A stretch of 64,000 bases of DNA, taken from assembly GCF_012396485.1 (NCBI RefSeq), contig NZ_JAAXPO010000001.1, positions 239,618 through 303,617 of the forward strand, written 5' to 3'. The notes below the pieces were generated by a model, which ran no database searches, was not told where the DNA came from, and saw nothing but the letters and a program-made list of their open reading frames with translations. The translations under genes and the position numbers were made by a program. The number at the start of each line of letters is the position of its first letter. Positions within the stretch are counted from its first letter, which is position 1. This document shows, one piece after another, positions 21,308 through 30,086 of this stretch. The DNA is from Leuconostoc holzapfelii. Lineage in GTDB: Bacteria > Bacillota > Bacilli > Lactobacillales > Lactobacillaceae.

Positions 21308-22779
21308 TAAGCTTCACCTCCCTTGGCCAAATGACTATAGGGGTCACTTGGAGACAAGTGTTCTGTTTCTTCGGCATTTGGACCCGCATGCAATGCACGA
21401 CGTGCCAACCAGATCATCACCCCACCTAATGTTGCAAACGTCAAGAAGTAAACAATATTTGAAATCAAAAGTGAAGCAGCTGAAACATTTGGTGACACCG
21501 CATCACTGATTGGCATCAAACCATACACAACCCATGGATAACGCCCTAATTCAGTCACTAACCAGCCCGCAGTGTTAAGTGCGAATGGCGCAAATGTCGC
21601 AATTCCCATGATCCATAAGAACCAACGTTGTGTCAAAATCAATTGTGACTTACGACGGTTCATCCAAAGTGCCACAATACCAAGTAGCAAGAGTGCCCCA
21701 GCACCCATGGCCATGACACGGAATGAGTAGAATAACGTATTTTCAGGCACATAGTAGTTTTTGATGTCGCCATGTGCTTTGCCATACTTCTTTTCAAATT
21801 GCTTTTCTAATTCTGTTGTCCCAACCGTATTACCACCAGTCAATGAGTGGTTCCCCAAGATTGACAAAACGTATGGAATTTCAACACGCGCAATCACGCG
21901 GTGAGTGTCAGGGTTTGTCACCGAAATCAATGACCAAGGTTGCGCCTTATCTTTACGTTCAGACGATGTAATGGTCTTATCGACACCTTCCATCGCCGCA
22001 TACTTCATTGGCTGCATTGATTGCAAATCAAAGGCATGCTTATCCCCAGTTCCTAAGGCGCCAGCAATGCCCACCAACCCAACAATCAACGCAATATTGA
22101 TTGACTTACGGAAAAAGAGAATCTCACTGTCCCCTTTTTTCAACTTCAACAATTTAAAGGCTGACATACCAGCAACCAAGAAGCCAGCTGTCACCAACGT
22201 ACCAACAACAACGTGTGGGAATTCGACCCATAATTGTTTGTTCGTCAACAAGGCACTAAAACTTTTCAGTTCGGCACGGCCCATATGATTATCAATTGCA
22301 TAACCAATTGGATTTTGCATAAATGAGTTCGCAGCCAAAATCCACAATGATGACAAAGCAGACCCAATTGTTGTAATCCAGATGAATAGCACGTGGACAC
22401 CGGGCTTAAAGCGATCCCATGTAAATGACCAGAGACCAATAAATGTTGATTCCGCAAAGAATGCCACCAAGGCTTCAATTGCTAAGAGCGAACCGAAAAT
22501 ATCCCCCACATAACGTGAGTATTCAGACCAGTTCATACCAAATTGAAATTCTTGAATCAATCCGGTAACAACCCCTACCGCGAAACTCAACAAGAAAATT
22601 TTTCCCCAAAACTGCGCCATCTTCTTGTATATCTCATCTTTTTTAAAGACATACAGCGTTTCCATAACGGATACCACAACACCTAAACCGATTGACATCG
22701 GCACAAAGAAGAAGTGGAAAATCGTTGTCATTGCGAACTGAAAACGCGCAAGGTCAAGGATCCCTACTAAAGTAACCAT
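21307..22779 (-). CDS. cydA: Cytochrome bd quinol oxidase subunit I
   Basis: The 490-aa haem-bearing subunit. Seen are L-A-R-F-Q-F-A-M-T-T-I-F-H-F-F-F-V-P with the high-spin haem His near 20, the E-F-Q-F-G-M-N-W and G-S-L-L-A-I-E segments, and a shortened Q-loop (about 240-310) as in Firmicute oxidases. GGGAGG is 5 nt before the ATG at 22779; an earlier in-frame ATG lacks a site. The cydABDC order is usual. The 190 bp upstream hold an inverted repeat (22900-22913) and no promoter I could choose with confidence. Confidence 0.93.
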   Translation of the reverse strand: MVTLVGILDLARFQFAMTTIFHFFFVPMSIGLGVVVSVMETLYVFKKDEIYKKMAQFWGKIFLLSFAVGVVTGLIQEFQFGMNWSEYSRYVGDIFGSLLAIEALVAFFAESTFIGLWSFTWDRFKPGVHVLFIWITTIGSALSSLWILAANSFMQNPIGYAIDNHMGRAELKSFSALLTNKQLWVEFPHVVVGTLVTAGFLVAGMSAFKLLKLKKGDSEILFFRKSINIALIVGLVGIAGALGTGDKHAFDLQSMQPMKYAAMEGVDKTITSSERKDKAQPWSLISVTNPDTHRVIARVEIPYVLSILGNHSLTGGNTVGTTELEKQFEKKYGKAHGDIKNYYVPENTLFYSFRVMAMGAGALLLLGIVALWMNRRKSQLILTQRWFLWIMGIATFAPFALNTAGWLVTELGRYPWVVYGLMPISDAVSPNVSAASLLISNIVYFLTFATLGGVMIWLARRALHAGPNAEETEHLSPSDPYSHLAKGGEA

Positions 22780-22940
22780 TTGTTCCTCCCAAATATAACG
22801 TCCCACTCACTGATTAATGGTGCTAATCATCACGCAGTGGTTATATATTCTTAGTATTCAAGTTTTCAGCCAATGGCCAAAACTCTTCTACGTAATAGTT
22901 TATCACTTGATAAGCCATTAAATTGTTAAACTTTTGTAAC

Positions 22941-22963
22941 AAAAAAAACGCAAAACGCGTTTT
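22941..22963 (-). terminator. Terminator after the DUF1292 gene
   Basis: Minus strand stem AAAACGC/GCGTTTT with a 5-nt loop and then eight T. It follows the DUF1292 stop codon by about 8 nt. Confidence 0.8.
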
Positions 22964-22970
22964 CTCGTGC

Positions 22971-23267
22971 TTATTCGAAGTTCGCGTCGTCTTCCAAGAA
23001 AGTGTTCAACACTTCTTCAACCATATCCCATTCTTTATCATCTTCAATTTGAATCAGATCTTCTTCGGTTGCATCACCGTTTTCATCTGGATTGAAAATA
23101 TAAGCTTGGATATCCACTTCTTCATCATCTTCAACACCTTCTGGCACCAGCAAGATATAATCCTTGCTGTATTCTTCAGAATGGAAAGTGAATAGCACTT
23201 CGTATAATGCCTCGTCGCCATTTTCATCAACAAGGGTAATCTTTTGAATGTCTTCTTGGTTTGCCAT
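22971..23267 (-). CDS. DUF1292 family protein (YrzB-like)
   Basis: A 98-aa, strongly acidic cytosolic protein. The pattern I-T-L-V-D-E-N-G-D-E, Y-E-V-L-F-T-F-H-S, Y-I-L-L-V-P-E-G and E-W-D-M-V-E-E-V-L-N-T-F-L matches the DUF1292/YrzB family, whose function is unknown. It is the last of the ireB-ruvX-DUF1292 set often placed beside alaS in Firmicutes, but here it has its own promoter (-10 TATAAT at 23348-23353 on the minus strand) and a roughly 70-nt leader that can fold. No good ribosome binding site lies within 12 nt of the ATG. Confidence 0.85.
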   Translation of the reverse strand: MANQEDIQKITLVDENGDEALYEVLFTFHSEEYSKDYILLVPEGVEDDEEVDIQAYIFNPDENGDATEEDLIQIEDDKEWDMVEEVLNTFLEDDANFE

Positions 23268-23283
23268 AATTTGTTCACTGTGC

Positions 23284-23323
23284 GTGCGCCTGCAACACAG
23301 GTTGGGGACGCTTTTTCCCGCAC
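23284..23323 (-). promoter_or_regulatory. Foldable 5' leader of the DUF1292 gene (three-way-junction-like)
   Basis: In the RNA a closing helix GUGCG/CGCAC encloses a hairpin CCUG-UGUUG-CAGG and a weaker GGA/UCC hairpin. The element lies between a GAAGGG (about 23326-23331) that resembles a ribosome binding site and the start codon, which has none close by. The pairings are visible, but the total stability is modest and no known family was recognised. Confidence 0.4.
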
Positions 23324-23357
23324 ATTCCCTTCAAGTTTTGTATCTCTATTATAACGT

Positions 23358-23390
23358 AAAAACAACGCCTCGTATAGAAACGTTGTTTTT
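23358..23390 (-). terminator. Terminator after ruvX
   Basis: Minus strand stem AAAAACAACG/CGTTGTTTTT with a 13-nt loop lies just after the ruvX stop; its T-rich 3' arm runs into the -10 box of the DUF1292 promoter. Confidence 0.7.
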
Positions 23391-23396
23391 AAAGCA

Positions 23397-23828
23397 CTAT
23401 TTGGCCAACTTGCCGTTGGCATCTAAATAATTTTGTAAAATAAATTCGGCTGCAATTTTGTCAATGACTTGCTTGCGCTTTTTCCGTGACACGTCCGCCT
23501 CTTCAATTAACATGCGCTCAGCTTGTACGGTTGTTAGCCGTTCATCCTGAAAATCAGTTGGCAACCCAAATTTTTCTGTCACCATCTTGGCATAACGCCG
23601 CGCTGCTTCTGCACGTGGGCCTTCAGAATTATTCATGTTTTTAGGTAAACCTAAGACAACACCTTTAATCTGTTTTGCCTGAATAATTTCACCCAAACGT
23701 TCCAAGCCAAATTCTGATTCATCTTCGTTGATGCGAATGATTTCAACGCCTTGGGCTGTCCAGCCCATCGGATCGCTCACCGCCACACCCACTGTTCTAC
23801 TACCGACATCTAATCCTAATACACGCAT
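23397..23828 (-). CDS. ruvX: Holliday junction resolvase-like protein YqgF/RuvX
   Basis: A 143-aa RNase H-fold nuclease. The opening [19 protein letters not shown] carries the first catalytic Asp (Asp7); G-L-P-K-N-M-N and D-F-Q-D-E-R-L-T-T with further acidic residues follow; [11 protein letters not shown] holds the last Asp. YqgF is needed for maturation of 16S rRNA 5' ends in E. coli and for Holliday junction processing in some species. The ATG overlaps the ireB stop (TAATG), so translation is coupled. Confidence 0.93.
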   Translation of the reverse strand: MRVLGLDVGSRTVGVAVSDPMGWTAQGVEIIRINEDESEFGLERLGEIIQAKQIKGVVLGLPKNMNNSEGPRAEAARRYAKMVTEKFGLPTDFQDERLTTVQAERMLIEEADVSRKKRKQVIDKIAAEFILQNYLDANGKLAK

Positions 23829-24079
23829 TATTTATTCAAATAGGCGTGCACAAGTTCTTCAATAATTTCATCACGTTCGTGACGCTTGATCAAGTTTCGC
23901 GCGTCATTTAAACGTGGAATATAGGCGGGATCCCCAGACATTAAGTAACCCACGATTTGGTTAATCGGGTTATACCCTTTTTCTTCCAAAGCTTGGTAAA
24001 CAATTTCCAAAGTTTCGTGGATTGCTTTTGGCTGTTGATTGCCAAAGTCAAAAATTGCTGTTTCATCTCCTACTGTCAT
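23828..24079 (-). CDS. ireB: IreB family regulatory phosphoprotein (DUF965)
   Basis: An 83-aa cytosolic protein whose sequence is highly conserved in Firmicutes: [12 protein letters not shown], then [23 protein letters not shown] and R-D-E-I-I-E-E-L-V. In Enterococcus IreB is phosphorylated by the PASTA kinase IreK at N-terminal threonines (here Thr2 and Thr7) and limits cephalosporin resistance. AAGGAG lies 8 nt before the ATG. Standard alaS-ireB-ruvX order. Confidence 0.93.
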   Translation of the reverse strand: MTVGDETAIFDFGNQQPKAIHETLEIVYQALEEKGYNPINQIVGYLMSGDPAYIPRLNDARNLIKRHERDEIIEELVHAYLNK

Positions 24080-24208
24080 CGCACACGCTCCTTTCTTTAG
24101 TCACTTCGCTTGACGCTTCACGTCAAGTAGACTAATAATCCTAACCTTATTTTACCTTATAAATATGACAACTATATCACAGAACCATAAGATTCCAAAT
24201 AAATGATG

Positions 24209-26890
24209 TTAGCTTTCAGCCAAGAACTCAGCCACCGCCGCAAAGGCATCAGGAATCCCTGCTGGCTTCTTACCGCCCGCCTGTGCCATATCTGGTCGAC
24301 CACCGCCGCCGCCACCAACATGTGGCGCAATGGCTTTGATCAGGTCGCCGGCTTTAATGCCTGCTGCATTCGCTTCAGGTGAAGCTGCAACAATCAAACT
24401 CACTTTACCAGCAATATCTGCGGCCAAGACCAACACTTCTGACGGATAATTAGCCTTCCAATTATCGGCAACTTGACGCAAACCATCCATGCCAGAAACT
24501 GGTAGTTGGGCCACAATATACGTGTGGCCATGGCTTGTTTTCACATCGTTAAAGACTTCATCAGCGGCAGCGTTTGCCAACTTCGCCTCAACTGATTCTA
24601 ACGTCCGTTGCGTGGCCTTTAATTCGGCTTGTAAGTCCGCCACCTTTGCCGGCGCATCAGTAATCTTTTGTGCCTTGACTTGGGATGCAATCGTCTTCAA
24701 GGCGTTTTCTTCTGCCTTATATTGAGCAAGTGCGTTTAAGCCTGTCACAGCTTCAATCCGGCGTACCCCAGCCCCAATACCTGATTCTGAAACAACCTTA
24801 AATAAGCCAAGTTCTGCCGTTGTATTTGCGTGTGTCCCACCGTCAAATTCCTTGTTAAAGTCACCAATAGAAACAACACGCACCACATCGCCATACTTTT
24901 CCCCAAAGACAGCCACAGCACCCATTTGCTTTGCAGATTCAATATCTGTTTCCACCCATGAAATCGGCGCATTTTTGGCGATTTCTTCATTCATGATTCC
25001 CTCGATTGTATCAAGTACTTCAGGAGAGACTGGGCCATCATGCGTAAAATCAAAACGCAAGTAGTCGGGTTCAACCAATGATCCCGCCTGGTGGACATCT
25101 CCACCAACAACATTACGCAAAGCTTGATCAAGCATATGTGTGGCGGTGTGGTTTCTTGAGACAGCCGTATGGCGTGCCATATCCACACGCAAATCAACGT
25201 GTTGACTTAACTGAATGTCAGACAAAATATTGACTGTATGGACATGTTGGCCATTTGGCGCTGTTTGCACATCAATCACTTCGGCGACAATATCACCTTG
25301 CTTGTTCAAAACTGTGCCGAAATCAGGCACTTGTCCACCCATTTCCGCATAAAACGGCGTTTGATCAAAGACAAGCTGGCGTTGTTGACCAGCCACTGCT
25401 TGATCCAACAACGCATCGACGCCATCCGCGTCTTGTCCAATAATCGCCACAATTTCTGCCCCGTCAACTGTCGTTTCAGACCAACCCACATATTGAGAAG
25501 CTACCTTCAAATCAGTTAATACGGCGTTTTGAACACCCATTGACTTGTCATTTGACCGTGCGGCACGTGCCCGTGTCCGTTGCGCCTGTAAGGCATCGTT
25601 AAAGCCAGTCACATCAACTGTTAACCCTGCTTCAGCCGCTTGTTCTTGCGTCAACTCCAATGGGAATCCATACGTATCAGACAATTTGAAGGCGTCTTGA
25701 CCAGCAATTTGTGACTGACCCTCTTCCTTTGCCGTAGCAATCACATCATTGAGTAATGTCAAACCACCAGCCAAAGTAGCGTTAAAGCGCTTTTCTTCCG
25801 CTACGACCGTTTTTTGAATACGCGCTGTATTGGCGAGCACTTCAGGATAATAGCTCTTCATGATATCGCCAACAATTGGCACCAATTGTGTCAAGAATTC
25901 ACCTTGAATACCTAACTTTTGACCGTGCAAAACAGCCCGACGGAGCAAACGACGAATGACATAGCCACGCCCTTCATTTGACGGCATTGCCCCATCACCA
26001 ATGGCAAAGGTAATGGCACGAATGTGGTCTGCAATCACCTTAAAGCTGGTATTGCTGTCAGAATCCTTGGTGCCATCATACTTAAAGTTTGGTGACAAAG
26101 CTTCTGTGGCGTGGATAATTGGCAAGAAAAGATCCGTATCAAAGTTTGTCCGGCCATTTTGGAACACTGAGACAACGCGCTCCAGTCCCATCCCCGTATC
26201 AATGTTTTTATGTGGCAATTCTGGATACTGGGCATTATCCGTCAAGCCAGGCAAATGGTTAAATTGTGAGAACACAATATTCCAGATTTCAAGATAGCGT
26301 TCGTTTTCACCACCTGGATACATTTCTGGATCCCCATCTGGCAAATCTTGAAAGGCTGGGCCACGATCGAAAAAGATTTCTGAATCGGGACCTGAAGGTC
26401 CTTCACCGATATCCCAGAAGTTGTCTTCAACTTCGTAAATATGACCAGCTGGCAGATCTGTTTTTTCTTCCCAGATCTTTTTAGCTTCTTGATCTTTTGG
26501 ATAAACTGTGACATAAAGCAATTCTTTATCCAAGCCATACCACTCAGGGCTAGTCAACAATTCCCAAGCCCAAGGAATCACTTCCGCTTTAAAATAATCG
26601 CCAATTGAAAAATTCCCCATCATTTCAAATAAGGTATGATGACGGGCTGTTTTACCAACATTTTCAATATCATTGGTCCGAATGGCTTTTTGGGCGTTGG
26701 TAATGCGAGGATTTTCCGGTACAACCGTCCCGTCAAAATACTTTTTTAGGGTTGCAACTCCCGAGTTAATCCAAAGCAACGTTGGGTCTTCTTGTGGAAT
26801 TAAATTCTTTGAGGGCACGATTTCGTGCCCTTTTGATGCAAAGAAATCCAAAAACATTTGACGGACTTCAGCAGACGTCAATTCTTTCAT
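24209..26890 (-). CDS. alaS: Alanyl-tRNA synthetase
   Basis: An 893-aa class II synthetase charging tRNA-Ala. The catalytic domain (about 1-370) carries [12 protein letters not shown] and [17 protein letters not shown]; the editing domain (about 560-720) has the zinc motif HTATH (His581, His585) and GGTHANT. Where the family has Cys-Gly-Gly-Thr-His, this protein has Asp683-Gly-Gly-Thr-His, so one zinc ligand is changed. The C-Ala region ends in a Gly-rich [19 protein letters not shown] supports the ATG at 26890. A T-box leader lies upstream. Confidence 0.96.
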   Translation of the reverse strand: MKELTSAEVRQMFLDFFASKGHEIVPSKNLIPQEDPTLLWINSGVATLKKYFDGTVVPENPRITNAQKAIRTNDIENVGKTARHHTLFEMMGNFSIGDYFKAEVIPWAWELLTSPEWYGLDKELLYVTVYPKDQEAKKIWEEKTDLPAGHIYEVEDNFWDIGEGPSGPDSEIFFDRGPAFQDLPDGDPEMYPGGENERYLEIWNIVFSQFNHLPGLTDNAQYPELPHKNIDTGMGLERVVSVFQNGRTNFDTDLFLPIIHATEALSPNFKYDGTKDSDSNTSFKVIADHIRAITFAIGDGAMPSNEGRGYVIRRLLRRAVLHGQKLGIQGEFLTQLVPIVGDIMKSYYPEVLANTARIQKTVVAEEKRFNATLAGGLTLLNDVIATAKEEGQSQIAGQDAFKLSDTYGFPLELTQEQAAEAGLTVDVTGFNDALQAQRTRARAARSNDKSMGVQNAVLTDLKVASQYVGWSETTVDGAEIVAIIGQDADGVDALLDQAVAGQQRQLVFDQTPFYAEMGGQVPDFGTVLNKQGDIVAEVIDVQTAPNGQHVHTVNILSDIQLSQHVDLRVDMARHTAVSRNHTATHMLDQALRNVVGGDVHQAGSLVEPDYLRFDFTHDGPVSPEVLDTIEGIMNEEIAKNAPISWVETDIESAKQMGAVAVFGEKYGDVVRVVSIGDFNKEFDGGTHANTTAELGLFKVVSESGIGAGVRRIEAVTGLNALAQYKAEENALKTIASQVKAQKITDAPAKVADLQAELKATQRTLESVEAKLANAAADEVFNDVKTSHGHTYIVAQLPVSGMDGLRQVADNWKANYPSEVLVLAADIAGKVSLIVAASPEANAAGIKAGDLIKAIAPHVGGGGGGRPDMAQAGGKKPAGIPDAFAAVAEFLAES

Positions 26891-26917
26891 TTGTAATTCT
26901 CCTTGGTTTTGAAATAT

Positions 26918-27127
26918 AAAAAGACCAGAACAAAGTGCGGACGCTTTACCGTGGTACCACCGCATTTTGTAATGATCTTCAATCTTTACCTTCATTATCT
27001 CATAACGCTGAGGCGCGGTAATCTTTCGATTACATCATGATCTGGGAGCACAAAAATTGTGATGTGTGTTTTTCATCAACCAACACATTTCTCATAGGCA
27101 TCTTACAACGTTTGCATGGCCAGATTT
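26918..27127 (-). promoter_or_regulatory. T-box leader of alaS, Ala (GCU) specifier
   Basis: The leader RNA has the T-box core TGCGGTGGTACCACGG (minus strand of 26949-26964). A closing helix of stem I pairs ATCTGG (27120-27125) with its complement at 27040-27045. The triplet GCU (minus strand of 27047-27049) lies just 5' of that helix in the specifier position and is an Ala codon, matching the gene. The terminator pairs ACAAAATGCGG with CCGCACTTTGT (one mismatch) and is followed by T. Uncharged tRNA-Ala should favour the antiterminator and raise alaS expression. Confidence 0.9.
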
Positions 27128-27135
27128 CTTAAATT

Positions 27136-27144
27136 ATTATAGCA
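27136..27144 (-). promoter_or_regulatory. Extended -10 promoter of the alaS T-box transcript
   Basis: Minus strand TGCTATAAT is a TG-extended perfect -10 box that places the start of transcription a few bases before stem I of the T-box. The -35 at 17 nt is poor. Confidence 0.65.
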
Positions 27145-27146
27145 CA

Positions 27147-28481
27147 TTACCAGCCAATATGATTATCTGTTTCAGGTAAGTGCAAGTTACCAGCTAACAA
27201 TGCCTCAAATGTCTGGGTTATTTTTTCAAAAGCGGTTGCCAATTGGTCCAGCGTGATGACGAGGGGTGGTTGAAAACGTAAGACATTGCCCCGCAAACTG
27301 ATCATAATCACACCAAGTTCAAATAAGCGGTAAATAATTTTCGTCGTCGCATCAACATCAGGTTGACCTTGTGCATCCACAATGTCAATCCCGCCATTTA
27401 AACCATACATGCGCACATCACCAATAAAGGGATATTTTTGTGCAGCCTGTTCAAAGAAGGCTTGTGCCCTTTGGCCCAACTCGGCCGAACGGGCCACGAG
27501 TGCTTCATCAGCGATGACATCAAGTGTCGCCAAGGCCGCTGCTGCTGTCACTGGATTGCCCGCTGTCGTATAAACATTGGCAGGCGCAGCTAAGCTGGCC
27601 ATTATGTCACGCCGGCCGACAACAGCACTCAACGGTAAGCCGCTGGCAATAGATTTACCCATGCTTAACAAATCTGGCGCAATCCCAAAGTGATCAATTG
27701 ACCACATTTTACCTGTGCGCCCCAAGCCTTGGTTCACTTCATCCACTGCAAACACGATGTGATGTTGGCGGGTAAATTCATAAACCAATGCCATGTATTT
27801 TTGCGGCGCTTTCACGATCCCGCCATCGCCTTGAATAGGTTCAATAATGACCATGGCTACTTCATCAGCTGGTAGGTACGTGTCAAATGGGAGTTTAAAA
27901 GCGGCAAATAAGCGCAACGAAAATGCCTCATCGGATTCTCCTGCCAAACGTTGTGTTTGATCTGGATACGGCACTTTGACAATATCTGGTACCAGTGGGC
28001 CAATTTTACGTGTCATATTTAAACTCACACCAGATAAGGATATCGCCCCATAAGTTGAGCCATGATAAGCACCCGTAAAGCTCACAATATATGATCGACC
28101 GGTATACGCACGAGCGAACTTGATCATTGCATCGTTCGCATCTGACCCTGAATTGCCAAAGACCACCTGCTTTTCAAAGTCACCTGGTGTCAGTTTAGTC
28201 AAGCGCTCAGCTAGTTGGGCCGTGGTCGTATTCGCAAAATACGCGGGTGTGTATTGAATTAATTTTTGCGCCTGCGCAGTGATGGCGGCCACTACCTTTG
28301 GATGTGAATGGCCAGTATTCGTCGCACTGGCACTAGCTAAGAGGTCAATATAGTCACGCCCATCAGCATCGGTAATTATCGCCCCTTTGCCATGATCAAT
28401 GACTAAATCAAAATACTTAACCCGAGAAACATCAGCTAAATGCTTTTTTTCTGCAGCTAAAATCGTTTTATTTTTTGACAT
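27147..28481 (-). CDS. Class III PLP-dependent aminotransferase-fold enzyme, isoleucine 2-epimerase type
   Basis: A 444-aa fold-type I PLP enzyme. It shows Y-I-D-L-L-A-S-A-S-A-T-N-T-G-H, F-G-N-S-G-S-D-A-N-D-A, the I-I-E-P-I-Q-G-D-G-G-I segment, A-V-D-E-V-N-Q-G-L-G-R-T-G-K-M-W and the PLP lysine in LLSMGKSIASGLPLSAVVG. From memory the match to Lactobacillus isoleucine 2-epimerase is extensive, including L-N-M-T-R-K-I-G-P and the end D-N-H-I-G-W, better than to GABA transaminases. That enzyme converts L-Ile to D-allo-Ile and racemises other branched-chain residues. The next gene upstream is an amino acid permease, which fits. Activity as a transaminase cannot be ruled out. Confidence 0.8.
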   Translation of the reverse strand: MSKNKTILAAEKKHLADVSRVKYFDLVIDHGKGAIITDADGRDYIDLLASASATNTGHSHPKVVAAITAQAQKLIQYTPAYFANTTTAQLAERLTKLTPGDFEKQVVFGNSGSDANDAMIKFARAYTGRSYIVSFTGAYHGSTYGAISLSGVSLNMTRKIGPLVPDIVKVPYPDQTQRLAGESDEAFSLRLFAAFKLPFDTYLPADEVAMVIIEPIQGDGGIVKAPQKYMALVYEFTRQHHIVFAVDEVNQGLGRTGKMWSIDHFGIAPDLLSMGKSIASGLPLSAVVGRRDIMASLAAPANVYTTAGNPVTAAAALATLDVIADEALVARSAELGQRAQAFFEQAAQKYPFIGDVRMYGLNGGIDIVDAQGQPDVDATTKIIYRLFELGVIMISLRGNVLRFQPPLVITLDQLATAFEKITQTFEALLAGNLHLPETDNHIGW

Positions 28482-28506
28482 CGCCCCACCAAACCCTATT
28501 TTTTTT

Positions 28507-28536
28507 TACAAGAAAAGCCCCAGTAAACTAGGACTT
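28507..28536 (-). terminator. Terminator between the amino acid permease and epimerase-like genes
   Basis: Minus strand stem AAGTCCTAG/CTGGGGCTT (two G-U pairs) with a 4-nt loop then TTCTTG and a further T run. Confidence 0.7.
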
Positions 28537-28557
28537 AATTTTTTTTTATCACACATT

Positions 28558-29985
28558 TTATTTTGATAACTTACTATGCCGTGACCCATAAACGGCATAA
28601 ATCACCAAACCAAGCACGAACCAACCAAAGGCATATAGTTTTGCTTCATTATCCAAATTATAGAAAATAAATGCAGAGCCTAAGGCTGCCAAGGCAGGCA
28701 GCACTGGATATAATGGCATTTTGAAGCCTGGCACTTGAATGTCTTTTCCTTCTCGCGGACGCAAAGCGTAAATACCAATTGACACAATGATAAAGGCAAT
28801 CAACGTACCAGCAGAAATCAAGCCCGCAAGTTCAGTGAAACTAAAGATTGAGCCAATTAAGATAGCAATCACTGATAAGACCAACAAGGCATTGTTAGGC
28901 AAACCTTTATCATTCACTTTACCCAAGAAGCTTGGCAACAACCCATCACGGCCAAAGGCGTATAGCAGGCGTGAGCCAGCCAACATCATACCAATAATTG
29001 CGGTAAACATCCCAATCAAAGCAACCACCGATAACAAGTTCGATGTGAAAGGATGTCCAGATTGCAACAAGGCCCATGCTGCTGGTGCGGCGTTGTTTTC
29101 ATACTTTGAGTAATGGAACATGCCAACCAAGACCAACGCAACTGTCACAAATAAAATTGTAGCGATCACCAGTGAACCAATAATTCCGCGTGGCATAGTC
29201 TTCTTTGGATCCTTTGCTTCAGCGGAGTTAGCAGCGATGGAATCAAAACCAATATAGGCCAAGAAAATTTGTGAGGCACCAGCAACAATCCCTTGCCAGC
29301 CACCAAAACTTGTCCCTGCCTTATGTGCTGGGATAAATGGCACATAGTTGCCAGGATGGATTGCTGTCAAACCAACCCCAATAAAGATCAAGATTACCAA
29401 GACTTTTCCAACAACCAAGGTATTTTCAACCCGTGCAGTTGTGTTCGTCCCGCGCCACAAGAGCACCGCCACGATTAAGACTGCAAACAAAGCTGAAATA
29501 TCCACAACCCCACCGTGGCCAGCAGCAAATGACCCAGCCAACGCAGGTGGTAATACCATATGGTGTGACGCTAGGAAAAGCTTGAAGTTAGCTGACCAAC
29601 CAGAGGCCACAAAAGCCACCGCAATAAAGTATTCCGCTAACAATGCCCAACCAGCAATCCAGCCAAAGACTTCACCAAAGACAACGTTCGCCCATGAATA
29701 GGCAGATCCTGCAAATGGCAAAGCCGAAGCAAATTCAGCATAAGCAAATGCTGCTAGGCCAGAAACCACCGCTGCAATAATAAATGAAATTGCCACGGCT
29801 GGGCCAGCGTGATCGGCAGCAACAATACCAGGTAAAGTGAAAATAGCAGTTGACACGATTGTGCCAATCCCCAACGCTAACATTTCTTTAACACCCAGTG
29901 TTTTCTGCAAATGCGCATCGCTATGTGAAAAACTGGCGGGGCTTGCTTTATGTAGCCACCCAGTCTTCGGTTTTGAATCCGACAT
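28558..29985 (-). CDS. APC superfamily amino acid permease (cationic amino acid transporter-like)
   Basis: A 475-aa protein with about 12 transmembrane helices. The first helix segment L-G-V-K-E-M-L-A-L-G-I-G-T-I-V-S-T-A-I-F-T-L-P-G and the G-F-D-S-I-A-A-N-S-A-E segment are those of the CAT/YfnA-like branch of the APC family, which exchange or import amino acids. GGAGGGA is 7 nt before the ATG. It lies directly upstream of the isoleucine 2-epimerase-like gene, so it may feed branched-chain or other neutral substrates to that enzyme, but this is context only. Substrate is not known. Confidence 0.8.
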   Translation of the reverse strand: MSDSKPKTGWLHKASPASFSHSDAHLQKTLGVKEMLALGIGTIVSTAIFTLPGIVAADHAGPAVAISFIIAAVVSGLAAFAYAEFASALPFAGSAYSWANVVFGEVFGWIAGWALLAEYFIAVAFVASGWSANFKLFLASHHMVLPPALAGSFAAGHGGVVDISALFAVLIVAVLLWRGTNTTARVENTLVVGKVLVILIFIGVGLTAIHPGNYVPFIPAHKAGTSFGGWQGIVAGASQIFLAYIGFDSIAANSAEAKDPKKTMPRGIIGSLVIATILFVTVALVLVGMFHYSKYENNAAPAAWALLQSGHPFTSNLLSVVALIGMFTAIIGMMLAGSRLLYAFGRDGLLPSFLGKVNDKGLPNNALLVLSVIAILIGSIFSFTELAGLISAGTLIAFIIVSIGIYALRPREGKDIQVPGFKMPLYPVLPALAALGSAFIFYNLDNEAKLYAFGWFVLGLVIYAVYGSRHSKLSK

Positions 29986-30051
29986 GAATCTATCCCTCCA
30001 AAGGTTACAAAGTTACTTGATTATATTAACATTTTCTAATATTAGTGTCAA

Positions 30052-30080
30052 CAAAAAAACAGAATTAAAAATTCTGTTTT
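30052..30080 (-). terminator. Terminator of the gluconate operon
   Basis: Minus strand stem AAAACAGAAT/ATTCTGTTTT with a 5-nt loop and seven T, 7 nt after the gluconate permease stop codon. Confidence 0.88.
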
Positions 30081-30086
30081 AAGGTT

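Noticed and set aside
22924..22943. Possible Rex operator (TTGTTA...TAACAA) before cydA
   Set aside because: The spacer is 8 nt instead of 6 and the arms lack the TTGTGA/TCACAA form. It also overlaps the terminator of the DUF1292 gene. Not called as a Rex site.
28787..29113. Open frames opposite the permease genes (here and at 30226-31053)
   Set aside because: Long antisense frames are common opposite membrane protein genes because of codon bias; they have no ribosome binding sites or recognisable domains.
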